A stretch of 7,772 bases of DNA from Hylemonella sp. UBA2468. GTDB taxonomy: Bacteria > Pseudomonadota > Gammaproteobacteria > Burkholderiales > Burkholderiaceae_C. A program made the translations under genes and the position numbers. Below the pieces are notes generated by a model. The model did not search any database. It was given only the letters and a program-made list of their open reading frames with translations, and was not told where the DNA came from. Of this stretch, positions 1 through 7,772 are shown in pieces. How positions within the stretch are numbered: the first letter of the stretch is position 1; the number at the start of each line of letters is the position of its first letter. Location of the stretch: positions 5,377 through 13,148 of the forward strand of contig DDPM01000200.1 of assembly GCA_002342165.1 (NCBI GenBank). Direction: 5' to 3'.

Positions 1-2
1 CC

Positions 3-2927
3 GCCTGTCTGGTGGAAGCGCAGAACCTGTACGCCACTACTGTGCCGCAAGATCCGCGCGTAGGTGTATTTCCGGGCCTCAAAGAGGCCAGCGGGGTGAT
101 TGCAGACTTGTTTTTCAGCCAGCCTTCACGCCAACTTGATGTGGCTGCAGTCACGGGTACCAATGGCAAAACGTCAGTCACATGGTGGTTGGCGCAGGCC
201 TTAAGCAGCTTGCAGCCAGATCGTCCTTGTGCCGTGGCGGGTACCTTGGGCATGGGGCCAGTCCCCAGCGCAAACCAGCCCATGAGTTTGAAGTCTACCG
301 GCTTAACCACCCCGGACCCCGTGACCTGGCAGCAAGCCCTGCGCAGTTTTGTGGATTCGGGTTTTGGTGCCTGTGCGGTAGAGGCCTCGTCCATTGGGCT
401 GGCCGAACACCGTATGGCGGGCACGCACATCAGGTTGGCGGTATTCACCAACCTCACCCAAGACCACTTGGACTACCACGGCGATATGGCGCATTACTGG
501 AAGGCCAAAAAAGCCTTGTTCGACTGGCCGCAATTAATAGGCGCAGTGGTCAATATGGACGACCCGCATGGCGCAGAACTTGCGCTTGAGCTGAAAGCGC
601 GCAACGTATCTTTAGATGTGTGGACAGTGGGCGAGCGCACAGCTGCCAATACGCCTTCTGGCACCGCCAAGCCAGCCCGCTTAAGTGCTGATCAGGTGCG
701 CTGCAGCGCGCAGGGCATGCAATTCAAGGTGGTGGAACAGCATGAAGGTCGCACTGAGGAATGTGAGCTGTCGTGTGGCTTGGTGGGGAATTTCAATGTG
801 TCCAACCTCTTGTGTGTGTTGGCAAGCTTGAGGCACTGGGGCTATAGCTTGCTGCAAGCGGTTCAGGCTTGTGCGTCCCTCACCCCGGTGCCGGGCCGCA
901 TGCAATGGGTTCAACCCGAGCAAGGTACTCCAAACGAGCAGCCCTTGGGTGTGGTGGACTATGCCCATACACCGGACGCCTTATCCAAAGTCTTGCAGAG
1001 CTTGCGTCCGTTGGCGCAGGCCCGCAGCGGACGGCTGTGGTGTGTGGTGGGCTGCGGGGGCGGGCGTGATGCATCCAAGCGTCCGCTCATGAGTGCAGTG
1101 GCCGCGCAACAAGCCGACCGCGTGTTGCTGACCAGCGACAACCCAAGAGGGGAGTCGCCTGAATTCATTTTGAGCCAAATGCTGTTGGGCCTGGAGGGGC
1201 ACCCCAATGTGTTGGTGGAATCCGACCGAGCCTTGGCCATTGCCTATGCCATGGCACAAGCCGCGCCACAGGATGTGGTGTTGGTAGCAGGCAAGGGGCA
1301 TGAGTCTTATCAAGAGGTGGCCGGCCGCATGCAGCCCTTTAGCGATACGCAAGAAATTCAAAAGGCATTGCAGCTTAGGCAGGCACAGGTCATGTTCACT
1401 GGCGCTGAGGCTGCAAGCCTGATTCAGACTTGGTTGCCCCAAGCGCAATGGGTGCCTGCTGGTGGCACTCCGCATGCGGACTCAGCCCCGCCAGCCCTTG
1501 GTCAACCCGTATTGCGCGTTCACACCGATACCCGAACCTTGCAGCCTGGGGACTTGTTTGTGGCCCTACAGGGCGAACGCTTTGATGCCAACCAGTTTCT
1601 CAAGCAAGCCCGTGCCAGCGGCGCAGTAGCTGCCATTTGCACCGACCGCGCCGCACTGCTTGAAAGCGGGCTCCCCGGTTGGTTGGTTCCCGACAGCTTG
1701 AAGGCCTTGGGTCAGCTGGCCACAGCCTGGCGCTCCAAATTCAGCTTGCCAGTGTTGGCGGTCACGGGGAGCAACGGCAAAACCACGGTCACACAAATGA
1801 TCGCTTCGATTTTGCGAGCCGAACACCCCCAAGCCATGTTGGCCACCGAGGGCAACCTCAACAATGAAATCGGGGTGCCGCTCACGCTGCTGCGCTTACG
1901 CTCGCAACACCGAATCGCAGTGGTCGAGCTGGGCATGAACCACCCCGGAGAAATCGCGCGGCTTGCCGCCATGGCTCAACCCACGGTGGCCTTGGTCAAC
2001 AACGCCCAGCGCGAGCATCAAGAATTCATGGCCACGGTACAAGCAGTAGCGCAAGAAAACGGTGCTGTGCTGGCGGCACTTCCTGAATCCGGAGTGGCGG
2101 TATTTCCGGCGCAAGACGTCTTTACCCCTTTGTGGCAAGACCTGGCGGGAACCCGATCCCAAGTGCGCTTTGCGCACCCCACGCTTGTAACAGCCACCCC
2201 AGCACTTCAGGCCGGGCAAGACATCAGGTTTGAGGGCGCCGAAGTCTCGGCCCAATGCCATGGTTTGGGTGCAACCTGGCAGGTGCGTGCCACCTACAGT
2301 CCCTTACAAAATGCCTCGCAACCACTGAACTTCACTTTGCAAGTGGCAGGCCTTCACAACGTCAGCAATGCCTTGGCTGCGGCAGCCTGCGCCTTGGCCG
2401 CAGGCGTATCGACAGCTTCGGTTGAGGGGGGGTTGTCGGCCTTTAAGCCGGTTAAGGGCCGCTCTCGCGCCTTGACCTTGCAGTGGCAAGGACGGGCTCT
2501 CACGGTGGTGGACGACACCTACAACGCCAATCCGGACTCGGTGCGAGCGGCCATTGAAGTTTTGGCTGCATTACCCGCACCCCGCCTTTTGGTGTTGGGT
2601 GACATGGGCGAGGTGGGTGACAGTGGCCCTGCGTTTCATGCTGAAGTGGGCAGCTATGCACTCCACCTTGGCATAGAGCGGTTATGGGCGCTGGGCCAGC
2701 AAACACCCACAACTGTGGCGGCTTACCCATCAGGACAAGCTGCTCATCAGGCCCAACACTTTGAGGACTTGGCGCCACTGCTCGAAGCGCTGCGTCGCCT
2801 CTTGCCCCAAGTCCAAAGTGTGTTGGTCAAGGGATCCCGGTTTATGCGCATGGAGCGTGTGGTGCAGGCCATTGAGGCTTGGTCTGAAGAATCTATGCCT
2901 CCAAAGGAGCTTGCTCATGTTGCTTAG
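3..2927 (+). CDS. murE-murF: Fused MurE-MurF: UDP-MurNAc-tripeptide synthetase / D-alanyl-D-alanine-adding ligase (5' partial)
   Basis: Two cytoplasmic Mur ligases in one frame. Residues are numbered from the GTG at base 12. MurE adds meso-diaminopimelate to UDP-MurNAc-L-Ala-D-Glu. It shows the ATP loop TGTNGKT (48-54), DHLDYHG (151-157) with the likely carbamylated lysine K166, [11 protein letters not shown] (314-324), the meso-DAP motif DNPR (376-379) and [10 protein letters not shown] (425-434). MurF adds D-Ala-D-Ala. It begins near residue 461 and shows TDTR (505-508), the ATP loop TGSNGKTT (585-592), [16 protein letters not shown] (614-629), [10 protein letters not shown] (834-843), GDMGEVG (863-869) and VKGSR (939-943). 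The frame is open to the left edge (Ala-Cys-Leu precede the GTG), and the E. coli P-loop lysine is K119 against K53 here. About 65 residues, most of the UDP-binding domain 1, therefore lie upstream, and the GTG is not the real start. No stop or frameshift separates the halves. The TAG stop lies inside the start of mraY. Both identities are firm. Confidence 0.96.
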   Translation, partial: ACLVEAQNLYATTVPQDPRVGVFPGLKEASGVIADLFFSQPSRQLDVAAVTGTNGKTSVTWWLAQALSSLQPDRPCAVAGTLGMGPVPSANQPMSLKSTGLTTPDPVTWQQALRSFVDSGFGACAVEASSIGLAEHRMAGTHIRLAVFTNLTQDHLDYHGDMAHYWKAKKALFDWPQLIGAVVNMDDPHGAELALELKARNVSLDVWTVGERTAANTPSGTAKPARLSADQVRCSAQGMQFKVVEQHEGRTEECELSCGLVGNFNVSNLLCVLASLRHWGYSLLQAVQACASLTPVPGRMQWVQPEQGTPNEQPLGVVDYAHTPDALSKVLQSLRPLAQARSGRLWCVVGCGGGRDASKRPLMSAVAAQQADRVLLTSDNPRGESPEFILSQMLLGLEGHPNVLVESDRALAIAYAMAQAAPQDVVLVAGKGHESYQEVAGRMQPFSDTQEIQKALQLRQAQVMFTGAEAASLIQTWLPQAQWVPAGGTPHADSAPPALGQPVLRVHTDTRTLQPGDLFVALQGERFDANQFLKQARASGAVAAICTDRAALLESGLPGWLVPDSLKALGQLATAWRSKFSLPVLAVTGSNGKTTVTQMIASILRAEHPQAMLATEGNLNNEIGVPLTLLRLRSQHRIAVVELGMNHPGEIARLAAMAQPTVALVNNAQREHQEFMATVQAVAQENGAVLAALPESGVAVFPAQDVFTPLWQDLAGTRSQVRFAHPTLVTATPALQAGQDIRFEGAEVSAQCHGLGATWQVRATYSPLQNASQPLNFTLQVAGLHNVSNALAAAACALAAGVSTASVEGGLSAFKPVKGRSRALTLQWQGRALTVVDDTYNANPDSVRAAIEVLAALPAPRLLVLGDMGEVGDSGPAFHAEVGSYALHLGIERLWALGQQTPTTVAAYPSGQAAHQAQHFEDLAPLLEALRRLLPQVQSVLVKGSRFMRMERVVQAIEAWSEESMPPKELAHVA
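2903..2909 (+). promoter_or_regulatory. Ribosome binding site for mraY
   Basis: AAAGGAG lies 7 bases before the ATG at 2917, inside the last codons of the murF part. It fixes the mraY start at 2917 rather than at in-frame start codons further upstream (an open frame runs back to 2761), which would extend the protein deep into murF with a non-homologous leader. Confidence 0.85.
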
Positions 2928-4095
2928 TCTGGCCCTATGGCTGCAATCTTTAGACCCGGACTTGGGGTTCCTCAGGGTGTTTCAGTACCTGACATTTCGC
3001 GCCGTGATGGCTGCGTTAACGGCCCTGCTCGTGGGCCTGTTGGCAGGGCCTTACGTGATTCGCCGTTTGACAGAGCTCAAAATTGGCCAGCCCATCAGGG
3101 GCTACGGCATGGACACCCATTTGTCCAAAAGCGGTACGCCCACTATGGGCGGTGTGCTGATTTTGTTTTCGATTGCAATCGCCACCCTGCTTTGGTTTGA
3201 TTTGTCCAACCGATTTGTGTGGATTGTGCTGATCGTCACCTTGGGGTTTGGCGCGGTGGGATGGGCCGATGACTGGCGCAAGGTGGTCCGCAAAGACCCA
3301 GAAGGCATGCCCTCAAGAGAAAAATACTTGTGGCAGTCGCTGATTGGATTGTTGGCGGCGCTGTATTTGGTGTTCAGCATTTCTGAAAGCAACAACTACA
3401 AGGTGTTGGAGTTGTTTGTGAGCTGGGTTCAGTCGGGTTTTGATGTGAATTTACCCCCCAAAGCGGGTTTGCTGTTGCCGTTTTTTAAAGAGGTGAGCTA
3501 TCCCCTGGGTGTGTTGGGCTTTGTGGTCATGACCTACCTGGTGATTGTGGGCTCCAGCAACGCCGTCAACCTTACCGATGGCTTGGACGGTTTGGCCATC
3601 ATGCCGGTGGTCATGGTGGGTTCGGCGCTGGGCGTGTTTGCCTACGTGACTGGCAGCTCGGTGTATTCCAAGTACTTGTTCTTCCCCTACATCCCGGGCT
3701 CGGGTGAGTTGCTGATTTTTTGTGCCGCCATGGCTGGTGCCGGTTTGGCGTTTTTGTGGTTCAACACCCACCCGGCTCAAGTGTTCATGGGTGATGTGGG
3801 TGCACTGGCTTTAGGCGGCGCGCTGGGCACCATTGCTGTCATTGTTCGGCAGGAAATTGTGCTGGCCATCATGGGCGGGATTTTTGTGGTGGAAGCCTTG
3901 TCCGTCATGTTGCAGGTGTCTTACTTCAAGTTCACCAAGCGCCGGTATGGGGAGGGTCGACGGCTTTTCAAAATGGCCCCACTGCACCACCACTTTGAAA
4001 AAAGCGGTTGGAAAGAAACGCAAGTGGTGGTGCGTTTCTGGATCATCACCATGCTCTTGTGCTTAGTTGGTTTGTCTACTTTGAAGTTGCGATAG
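2917..4095 (+). CDS. mraY: MraY, phospho-N-acetylmuramoyl-pentapeptide transferase
   Basis: This integral inner-membrane enzyme transfers phospho-MurNAc-pentapeptide from its UDP carrier to undecaprenyl phosphate, giving lipid I. The protein has 392 residues; E. coli MraY has 360. The catalytic and binding motifs of the family are all present: TPTMGG (64-69), the aspartate pair in WADDWRK (D118, D119), NLTDGLDG (218-225), [11 protein letters not shown] (283-293, with D293 the third catalytic acid) and the [11 protein letters not shown] motif (HHH 357-359). About ten hydrophobic segments are visible, for example near 26-48, 74-95, 98-115, 137-155, 196-212, 226-246, 263-282, 294-311, 312-333 and 371-388. 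The start at 2917 is supported by the AAAGGAG site and by the family-like N-terminus [10 protein letters not shown]. It overlaps the murF stop by 11 bases, which suggests coupled translation. The extra length lies mainly in the loop around 156-194. Confidence 0.97.
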   Translation: MLLSLALWLQSLDPDLGFLRVFQYLTFRAVMAALTALLVGLLAGPYVIRRLTELKIGQPIRGYGMDTHLSKSGTPTMGGVLILFSIAIATLLWFDLSNRFVWIVLIVTLGFGAVGWADDWRKVVRKDPEGMPSREKYLWQSLIGLLAALYLVFSISESNNYKVLELFVSWVQSGFDVNLPPKAGLLLPFFKEVSYPLGVLGFVVMTYLVIVGSSNAVNLTDGLDGLAIMPVVMVGSALGVFAYVTGSSVYSKYLFFPYIPGSGELLIFCAAMAGAGLAFLWFNTHPAQVFMGDVGALALGGALGTIAVIVRQEIVLAIMGGIFVVEALSVMLQVSYFKFTKRRYGEGRRLFKMAPLHHHFEKSGWKETQVVVRFWIITMLLCLVGLSTLKLR

Positions 4096-4108
4096 GCCAG
4101 GCCGCACC

Positions 4109-5647
4109 ATGAACTTTCTGCATGACCAACACATCCTGATCCTGGGGCTGGGCGCCTCAGGTTTGGCGATGGCCCGTTGGTGCGTGCGCATGGGGGCACG
4201 GGTCACCGTGGCCGACACGCGCGATTCGCCCCCTCAGCAAAGTGTTTTGGTTGCCGAGCTGCCCCAGGTGCGTTTGGCGTGCGGTCCTTTTCATGAGGGT
4301 TTGGTGCAAGGCACCGATGTACGTGCGGTGTTCAAAAGTCCTGGTTTAACGCCCGCCAGCGTGGCCCCCGTTTGGTCGGCTGCTGTGGCCATGGGCTTGT
4401 GGGTGGGGGGCGAGTTGGATGTATTTGTGAGGTCGCTAGCCGAATTGCAATCCACACAAAGTTATCAGCCTAAAATTTTGGCCATCACCGGCACCAATGG
4501 CAAAACTACGGTGACGTCGCTCACAGGCTTGTTGGTGGAGCGCGCCGGCCTGAGTGTGGCGGTGGCGGGCAACATTGGCCCCACTTTGCTCGACACTTTG
4601 GCTGAGCGTTTAGATGCAGAACAATTGCCGCAGGTGTGGGTGCTGGAGTTGTCGAGCTTCCAACTCGAAAGCACTCAGGGCTTTGAGCCCTCGGCCGCCA
4701 CAGTGCTCAATTTGACGCAAGACCACTTGGACTGGCACGGCAGCATGCAAGCCTACGCCCAAGCCAAGGCCCGTATTTTTGGCGCACATACTCTTATGGT
4801 GCTGAACCGCGGAGATGACGCGGTCATGGCCATGGCTGATCAACCCGGCGCCAAGCGGCCGGTTGGCAAGGGTCGCCAGGTAAGTGAAATGCTGACCTTT
4901 GGTGCAGACGAGCCTCGGCGAGCTGGCGATTATGGCCTGCAAAGCATCAATGGCATGAGCTGGTTGGTGCGTGCGCAAGAGCCTGATGACCTACCCCACA
5001 AGCGTCGTGCGCAGGGCATCAACGATGACACGGCCGAGCTGTTGATGCAGCGTTTGATGCCGGCCGATGCCTTGCGCATCAGGGGGCGGCACAACGCCAC
5101 CAATGCTTTGGCAGCCTTGGCACTGGCGCAGGCAGCAGGCTGCAATTTGGCGCCAGTGTTGTATGGCTTGCGCGAATATAGGGGCGAACCCCACCGTGTG
5201 GAGTTCATATCCCTCATCCACGAGGTGGAATACTTTGACGACAGCAAAGCCACCAATGTAGGCGCCACGGTAGCGGCCATTGAGGGCTTGGGCAGCGAGC
5301 GCCGTTTGGTACTCCTGCTGGGAGGTGACGGCAAGGGCCAAGACTTTGCGCCCCTGGCCCAGCCGGTGGCGCGTTATGCACGGGCCGTGCTCTTGATTGG
5401 GCGCGACGCTGCGCACATTCGTGCAGCGCTGTCGGCTACTGGCGTGGTCATGCAAGACGCTTCCAGCCTAGAAGAAGCGGTGCAACACGCCAGCGAATTG
5501 GCCCAGTCAGGCGACGCCGTGTTGCTCTCGCCTGCATGCGCCAGCTTGGATATGTTTGACAACTACGAGCACCGGGCCCAAGTATTTGTGCAAGCGGTGC
5601 AGCAGTTGGCCCTTAAGCAGGGCGTGGCGTGGGAGGGTGCGGCATGA
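4109..5647 (+). CDS. murD: MurD, UDP-N-acetylmuramoyl-L-alanine--D-glutamate ligase
   Basis: This cytoplasmic Mur ligase adds D-glutamate to UDP-MurNAc-L-alanine with ATP, the step just before MurE. The N-terminal UDP-binding domain has the Rossmann-type [12 protein letters not shown] (13-24) and KSPGLTP (76-82). The central ATPase domain has TGTNGKTTV (127-135, K132), GNIG (154-157), ELSSFQLE (180-187) and DHLDWHG (205-211), with K220 the likely carbamylated lysine. The C-terminal domain has [15 protein letters not shown] (326-340), DDSKATNVG (377-385), LLGGDGKG (403-410) and [16 protein letters not shown] (474-489). The protein is 512 residues against 438 in E. coli; the surplus is mostly two segments between about 244 and 318. 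The ATG at 4109 is the earliest start in frame and gives a family-like N-terminus. It lies 13 bases after the mraY stop and has no good Shine-Dalgarno, so it may depend on ribosomes arriving from mraY. Its TGA overlaps the ftsW ATG. Confidence 0.97.
   Translation: MNFLHDQHILILGLGASGLAMARWCVRMGARVTVADTRDSPPQQSVLVAELPQVRLACGPFHEGLVQGTDVRAVFKSPGLTPASVAPVWSAAVAMGLWVGGELDVFVRSLAELQSTQSYQPKILAITGTNGKTTVTSLTGLLVERAGLSVAVAGNIGPTLLDTLAERLDAEQLPQVWVLELSSFQLESTQGFEPSAATVLNLTQDHLDWHGSMQAYAQAKARIFGAHTLMVLNRGDDAVMAMADQPGAKRPVGKGRQVSEMLTFGADEPRRAGDYGLQSINGMSWLVRAQEPDDLPHKRRAQGINDDTAELLMQRLMPADALRIRGRHNATNALAALALAQAAGCNLAPVLYGLREYRGEPHRVEFISLIHEVEYFDDSKATNVGATVAAIEGLGSERRLVLLLGGDGKGQDFAPLAQPVARYARAVLLIGRDAAHIRAALSATGVVMQDASSLEEAVQHASELAQSGDAVLLSPACASLDMFDNYEHRAQVFVQAVQQLALKQGVAWEGAA
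5631..5636 (+). promoter_or_regulatory. Ribosome binding site for ftsW
   Basis: GGGAGG lies 7 bases before the ATG at 5644, inside the last codons of murD. It supports ATG 5644 over the in-frame GTG at 5629, which lies upstream of this site and so cannot use it. Confidence 0.85.
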
Positions 5648-6915
5648 GCCTGGCTCTCAACTGGTTGCAAGGTTTTAAGTGGGGACGCGCCAAGGAGCGG
5701 CAAGAGGGTTTGCCTGTGCGCAGCAGCTATGCAGACGCCACCCGCAGCCGCAATGTCTTGCTGGACAGCGCGCCGGCTCGATTGTCGGGCGTGGACCAAG
5801 CCCTCATCTGGATCACTCTTGCCTTGTTGATTTGGGGGCTGGTGATGGTGTATTCGGCCTCCATTGCCATGCCCGACAACCCCAAGTTCGTCCGCTATGC
5901 CCACACGCATTTCCTGTACCGGCATATGTTGTCTTTGATGGTGGCGTTTGTGGCGGCGCTCATCGTGTTTCAAATACCGGTGCAAATTTGGGAACGCGCC
6001 GCGCCTTGGTTGTTTGTAGTGGCCTTGTTGCTGCTGGTGGCGGTGCTGATACCGGGTGTGGGCAAAGGCGTGAATGGCGCCAGGCGCTGGATTGCCTTGG
6101 GCTTTATGAATTTTCAGCCCTCTGAACTGGCCAAATTTGCCACCCTGATGTATGCCGCCGACTACATGGTGCGCAAGATGGATGTGAAAGAACATTTTTT
6201 TCGCGCTGTTTTACCGATGGGAGGCGCAGTAGCCGTGGTGGGCTTGCTGCTCTTGGCGGAACCCGATATGGGTGCCTTTATGGTGATTGCGGTGGTGGCC
6301 ATGGGCATCTTGTTTTTGGGCGGCGTCAATGCCCGCATGTTTTTCTTGATCGCCACCATCTTGGTGGGTGCTTTGGCTTTGATGATTGCCTTAAGCCCTT
6401 GGCGGCGGGAACGCATTTTTGCGTATTTGGACCCATGGGACCCCGTGCACACCTTGGGCAAGGGTTATCAGTTGTCTCACTCACTCATTGCCATTGGGCG
6501 CGGGGAAGTGTTTGGTGTGGGGCTGGGAGGCAGCGTAGAAAAATTGCATTGGTTGCCCGAAGCCCATACCGATTTTTTACTCGCCGTCATTGGCGAGGAG
6601 CTGGGCTTGGTGGGGGTAGTGCTGGTCATTGCCCTGTTTTTGTGGATGACGCGGCGCATCATGCACATCGGGCGACAGGCCATTGCCTTGGACCGCGTAT
6701 TTGCCGGTTTGGTGGCACAGGGTGTGGGGGTTTGGATTGGGTTTCAGGCCTTCATCAACATGGGTGTGAACTTAGGGGCCCTGCCCACGAAGGGTCTCAC
6801 CTTGCCTCTGATGAGCTATGGGGGATCGGCCATTCTGATGAACCTATGTGCCATTGCGGTGGTGCTGCGCATTGATCATGAAAACCGCCGCATGATGATG
6901 GGAGGCCGCACATGA
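5644..6915 (+). CDS. ftsW: FtsW, septal peptidoglycan glycosyltransferase (SEDS family)
   Basis: This polytopic inner-membrane protein polymerises lipid II into glycan strands at the division septum, together with the class B penicillin-binding protein FtsI (PBP3). Older annotation calls it a lipid II flippase. The protein has 423 residues, close to E. coli FtsW (414). A basic cytoplasmic N-terminus of about 50 residues precedes roughly ten membrane segments (first near 52-73). SEDS hallmarks are visible: GARRWI (145-150), FQPSELAK (157-164), EPDMG (206-210), [21 protein letters not shown] (275-295), the LPEAHTDF loop (304-311) whose D310 matches the catalytic aspartate of FtsW and RodA, GEELG (317-321), [17 protein letters not shown] (372-388) and the SYGGS signature (391-395). 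The ATG at 5644 forms an ATGA overlap with the murD stop. FtsW rather than RodA is chosen from the position between murD and murG. The stop overlaps the murG start. Confidence 0.96.
   Translation: MSLALNWLQGFKWGRAKERQEGLPVRSSYADATRSRNVLLDSAPARLSGVDQALIWITLALLIWGLVMVYSASIAMPDNPKFVRYAHTHFLYRHMLSLMVAFVAALIVFQIPVQIWERAAPWLFVVALLLLVAVLIPGVGKGVNGARRWIALGFMNFQPSELAKFATLMYAADYMVRKMDVKEHFFRAVLPMGGAVAVVGLLLLAEPDMGAFMVIAVVAMGILFLGGVNARMFFLIATILVGALALMIALSPWRRERIFAYLDPWDPVHTLGKGYQLSHSLIAIGRGEVFGVGLGGSVEKLHWLPEAHTDFLLAVIGEELGLVGVVLVIALFLWMTRRIMHIGRQAIALDRVFAGLVAQGVGVWIGFQAFINMGVNLGALPTKGLTLPLMSYGGSAILMNLCAIAVVLRIDHENRRMMMGGRT
6900..6905 (+). promoter_or_regulatory. Ribosome binding site for murG
   Basis: GGGAGG lies 6 bases before the ATG at 6912, inside the last codons of ftsW. 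It repeats the arrangement at ftsW: a strong Shine-Dalgarno inside the upstream gene plus an ATGA stop-start overlap, as expected for coupled translation. Confidence 0.85.
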
Positions 6916-7772
6916 AGTGCGCTCTGATCATGGCGGGCGGCACAGGCGGACATATTTTTCCGGGCCTGGCTGTGGCAGTAGCCCTGCGCGAGCGGGGTTG
7001 GACAGTGCATTGGCTGGGTAACCCCGAGGGCATGGAGGCGGGCTTGGTGAAGCCGCGTGGCTTTGCGTTTGAAGGCATCGATTTTTCCGGTGTTCGGGGC
7101 AAGGGTTTCATGACCTTGGTGGTTTTGCCGCTGCGCCTTCTTAAGTCGTTCTGGCAAAGCCTGCAAGTCATTCGGCGGGTGCAGCCCCATGTGGTGGTGG
7201 GCTTGGGCGGGTACATCAGTTTTCCAGGCGCCATGATGGGCGTGCTTTGGGGCAAGCCTCTGGTGCTGCATGAGCAAAACTCGGTGGCTGGTTTGGCCAA
7301 CAGGTTGCTGGCGCATATTGCAGACCGCGTATTCACGGCATTTCCGGGGGCACTGAAGGCGGTCAACCATGGTGCCAACCTTGGCCAGGAATGGGTGGGC
7401 AACCCCTTGCGCCCAGAGTTTTTGATACAGGCCGATCCTGCGCAACGCTTTTCCGGTCGCCAAGGGCCCCTGCGTTTGTTGGTGGTGGGCGGCAGCTTGG
7501 GCGCCCAAGCCCTTAACGAAGTGGTGCCCCAAGCGCTGGCGCTGCTGCCAGCAGAAACCCGTCCCCATGTCATCCACCAAAGTGGCGCCAAACTTATAGA
7601 TGCATTGCGCGCCAACTACCAAGCCGCAGGTGTGGCAGCAGAGCTCACCCCCTTTATAGACAACACCGCTCAAGCCTTTGCTGATGCTGATGTAGTGCTG
7701 TGCCGCGCAGGTGCCAGCACAGTGACCGAAATAGCCGCCGTTGGCGTTGCAGCTGTATTTGTGCCCTTTCCT
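6912..7772 (+). CDS. murG: MurG, UDP-GlcNAc:lipid I N-acetylglucosaminyltransferase (3' partial)
   Basis: This GT-B fold (family GT28) enzyme on the cytoplasmic face of the inner membrane adds GlcNAc to lipid I, making lipid II, the substrate of FtsW. The window holds 287 codons and ends inside the gene with no stop; E. coli MurG has 355 residues, so roughly 70 are missing. The visible N-terminus [20 protein letters not shown] contains the glycine loop GGTGGH (9-14), with H14 matching the conserved E. coli H19. Further motifs are [10 protein letters not shown] (97-106), [12 protein letters not shown] (120-131), the second glycine loop GGSLGA (193-198), HQSG near 223-226, and RAGASTVTE (265-273), which binds the UDP-GlcNAc donor. 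The ATG at 6912 overlaps the ftsW TGA and follows a GGGAGG site. Several long frames on the opposite strand across this gene are shadows. Confidence 0.96.
   Translation, partial: MKCALIMAGGTGGHIFPGLAVAVALRERGWTVHWLGNPEGMEAGLVKPRGFAFEGIDFSGVRGKGFMTLVVLPLRLLKSFWQSLQVIRRVQPHVVVGLGGYISFPGAMMGVLWGKPLVLHEQNSVAGLANRLLAHIADRVFTAFPGALKAVNHGANLGQEWVGNPLRPEFLIQADPAQRFSGRQGPLRLLVVGGSLGAQALNEVVPQALALLPAETRPHVIHQSGAKLIDALRANYQAAGVAAELTPFIDNTAQAFADADVVLCRAGASTVTEIAAVGVAAVFVPFP

Noticed and set aside
12..14. GTG as the start codon of the MurE-MurF frame
   Set aside because: The frame is open to the window edge, and the MurE ATP loop would lie only about 50 residues in instead of about 115. The real start is upstream of the window.
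2761..2916. N-terminal extension of MraY from an upstream in-frame start
   Set aside because: It overlaps the conserved C-terminus of MurF in another frame and has no MraY-like sequence. The AAAGGAG site and the family-like N-terminus fix the start at 2917.
4096..4108. Promoter or terminator between mraY and murD
   Set aside because: The gap is only 13 bases with no hairpin or T-run, and I could not recognise convincing -35/-10 elements.
5629..5643. GTG start for FtsW five codons before the ATG
   Set aside because: The GGGAGG site lies after this GTG and is correctly spaced for ATG 5644, which also gives the usual ATGA overlap with murD.
5644..5793. Basic N-terminal cytoplasmic tail of FtsW as an unusual extension
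   Set aside because: E. coli FtsW also has a cytoplasmic N-terminus of similar length, so this is within the family norm.
5563..6195. Minus-strand open frame of 210 codons across the murD-ftsW junction
   Set aside because: It is rich in His, Gln and Arg, typical of an antisense shadow of membrane-protein codons, with no plausible start signal or motif.
6195..6201. T7 run in ftsW in the phase T_TTT_TTT, a possible -1 slippery heptamer
   Set aside because: The normal frame continues through all the FtsW motifs, and I see no convincing stimulatory hairpin just downstream. The alternative frame has no recognisable product. Likely just two Phe codons after CAT.
6797..7673. Two long open frames on the minus strand opposite ftsW and murG (272 and 265 codons)
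   Set aside because: They lie opposite clearly conserved murG sequence, show no recognisable domains, and have the low-complexity look of shadow frames in G+C-rich DNA.

Overview
This window is an interior piece of a bacterial division and cell wall (dcw) cluster. It is read entirely on the + strand and almost every base is coding. The order is murE-murF (one fused reading frame, 5' end outside the window), mraY, murD, ftsW, murG (3' end outside the window). These are the middle and late steps of peptidoglycan precursor synthesis plus the septal glycan polymerase.

The host is most likely a betaproteobacterium of the order Burkholderiales, and probably Comamonadaceae-like. This is an inference from the MurE-MurF fusion, the overall look of the proteins (MraY of 392 aa, MurD of 512 aa with extra segments), the moderately high G+C by eye and the heavy use of TTG for leucine. 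The MurE half carries the DNPR motif of meso-diaminopimelate-adding enzymes, which fits a Gram-negative wall.

Layout: bases 3-2927 hold MurE (about 65 N-terminal residues lie upstream of the window) running without a stop into MurF. mraY (2917-4095) overlaps the end of the fusion by 11 bases and has a clear Shine-Dalgarno. murD (4109-5647) follows after 13 bases, the only intergenic gap in the window. ftsW (5644-6915) and murG (6912 to the right edge) each begin in an ATGA overlap with the stop of the gene before, each with a GGGAGG ribosome binding site. The layout points to one polycistronic, translationally coupled transcript. I see no internal promoter, terminator, RNA gene, repeat array or mobile element, and no stretch over 300 bases lacks a gene.

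How the genes work together: MurD adds D-Glu, MurE adds meso-DAP and MurF adds D-Ala-D-Ala to the UDP-MurNAc peptide in the cytoplasm. MraY moves phospho-MurNAc-pentapeptide to undecaprenyl phosphate (lipid I), and MurG adds GlcNAc (lipid II). FtsW polymerises lipid II at the septum. murC, ddl, ftsQ/A/Z are expected downstream and ftsL/ftsI upstream, but they are not in the window.

I did not find an undescribed system. The most notable feature is the MurE-MurF fusion, a type already known in some Burkholderiales. Smaller points are a possible internal MurF start, lineage-type insertions in MurD and MraY, and one substitution in a MurE motif.
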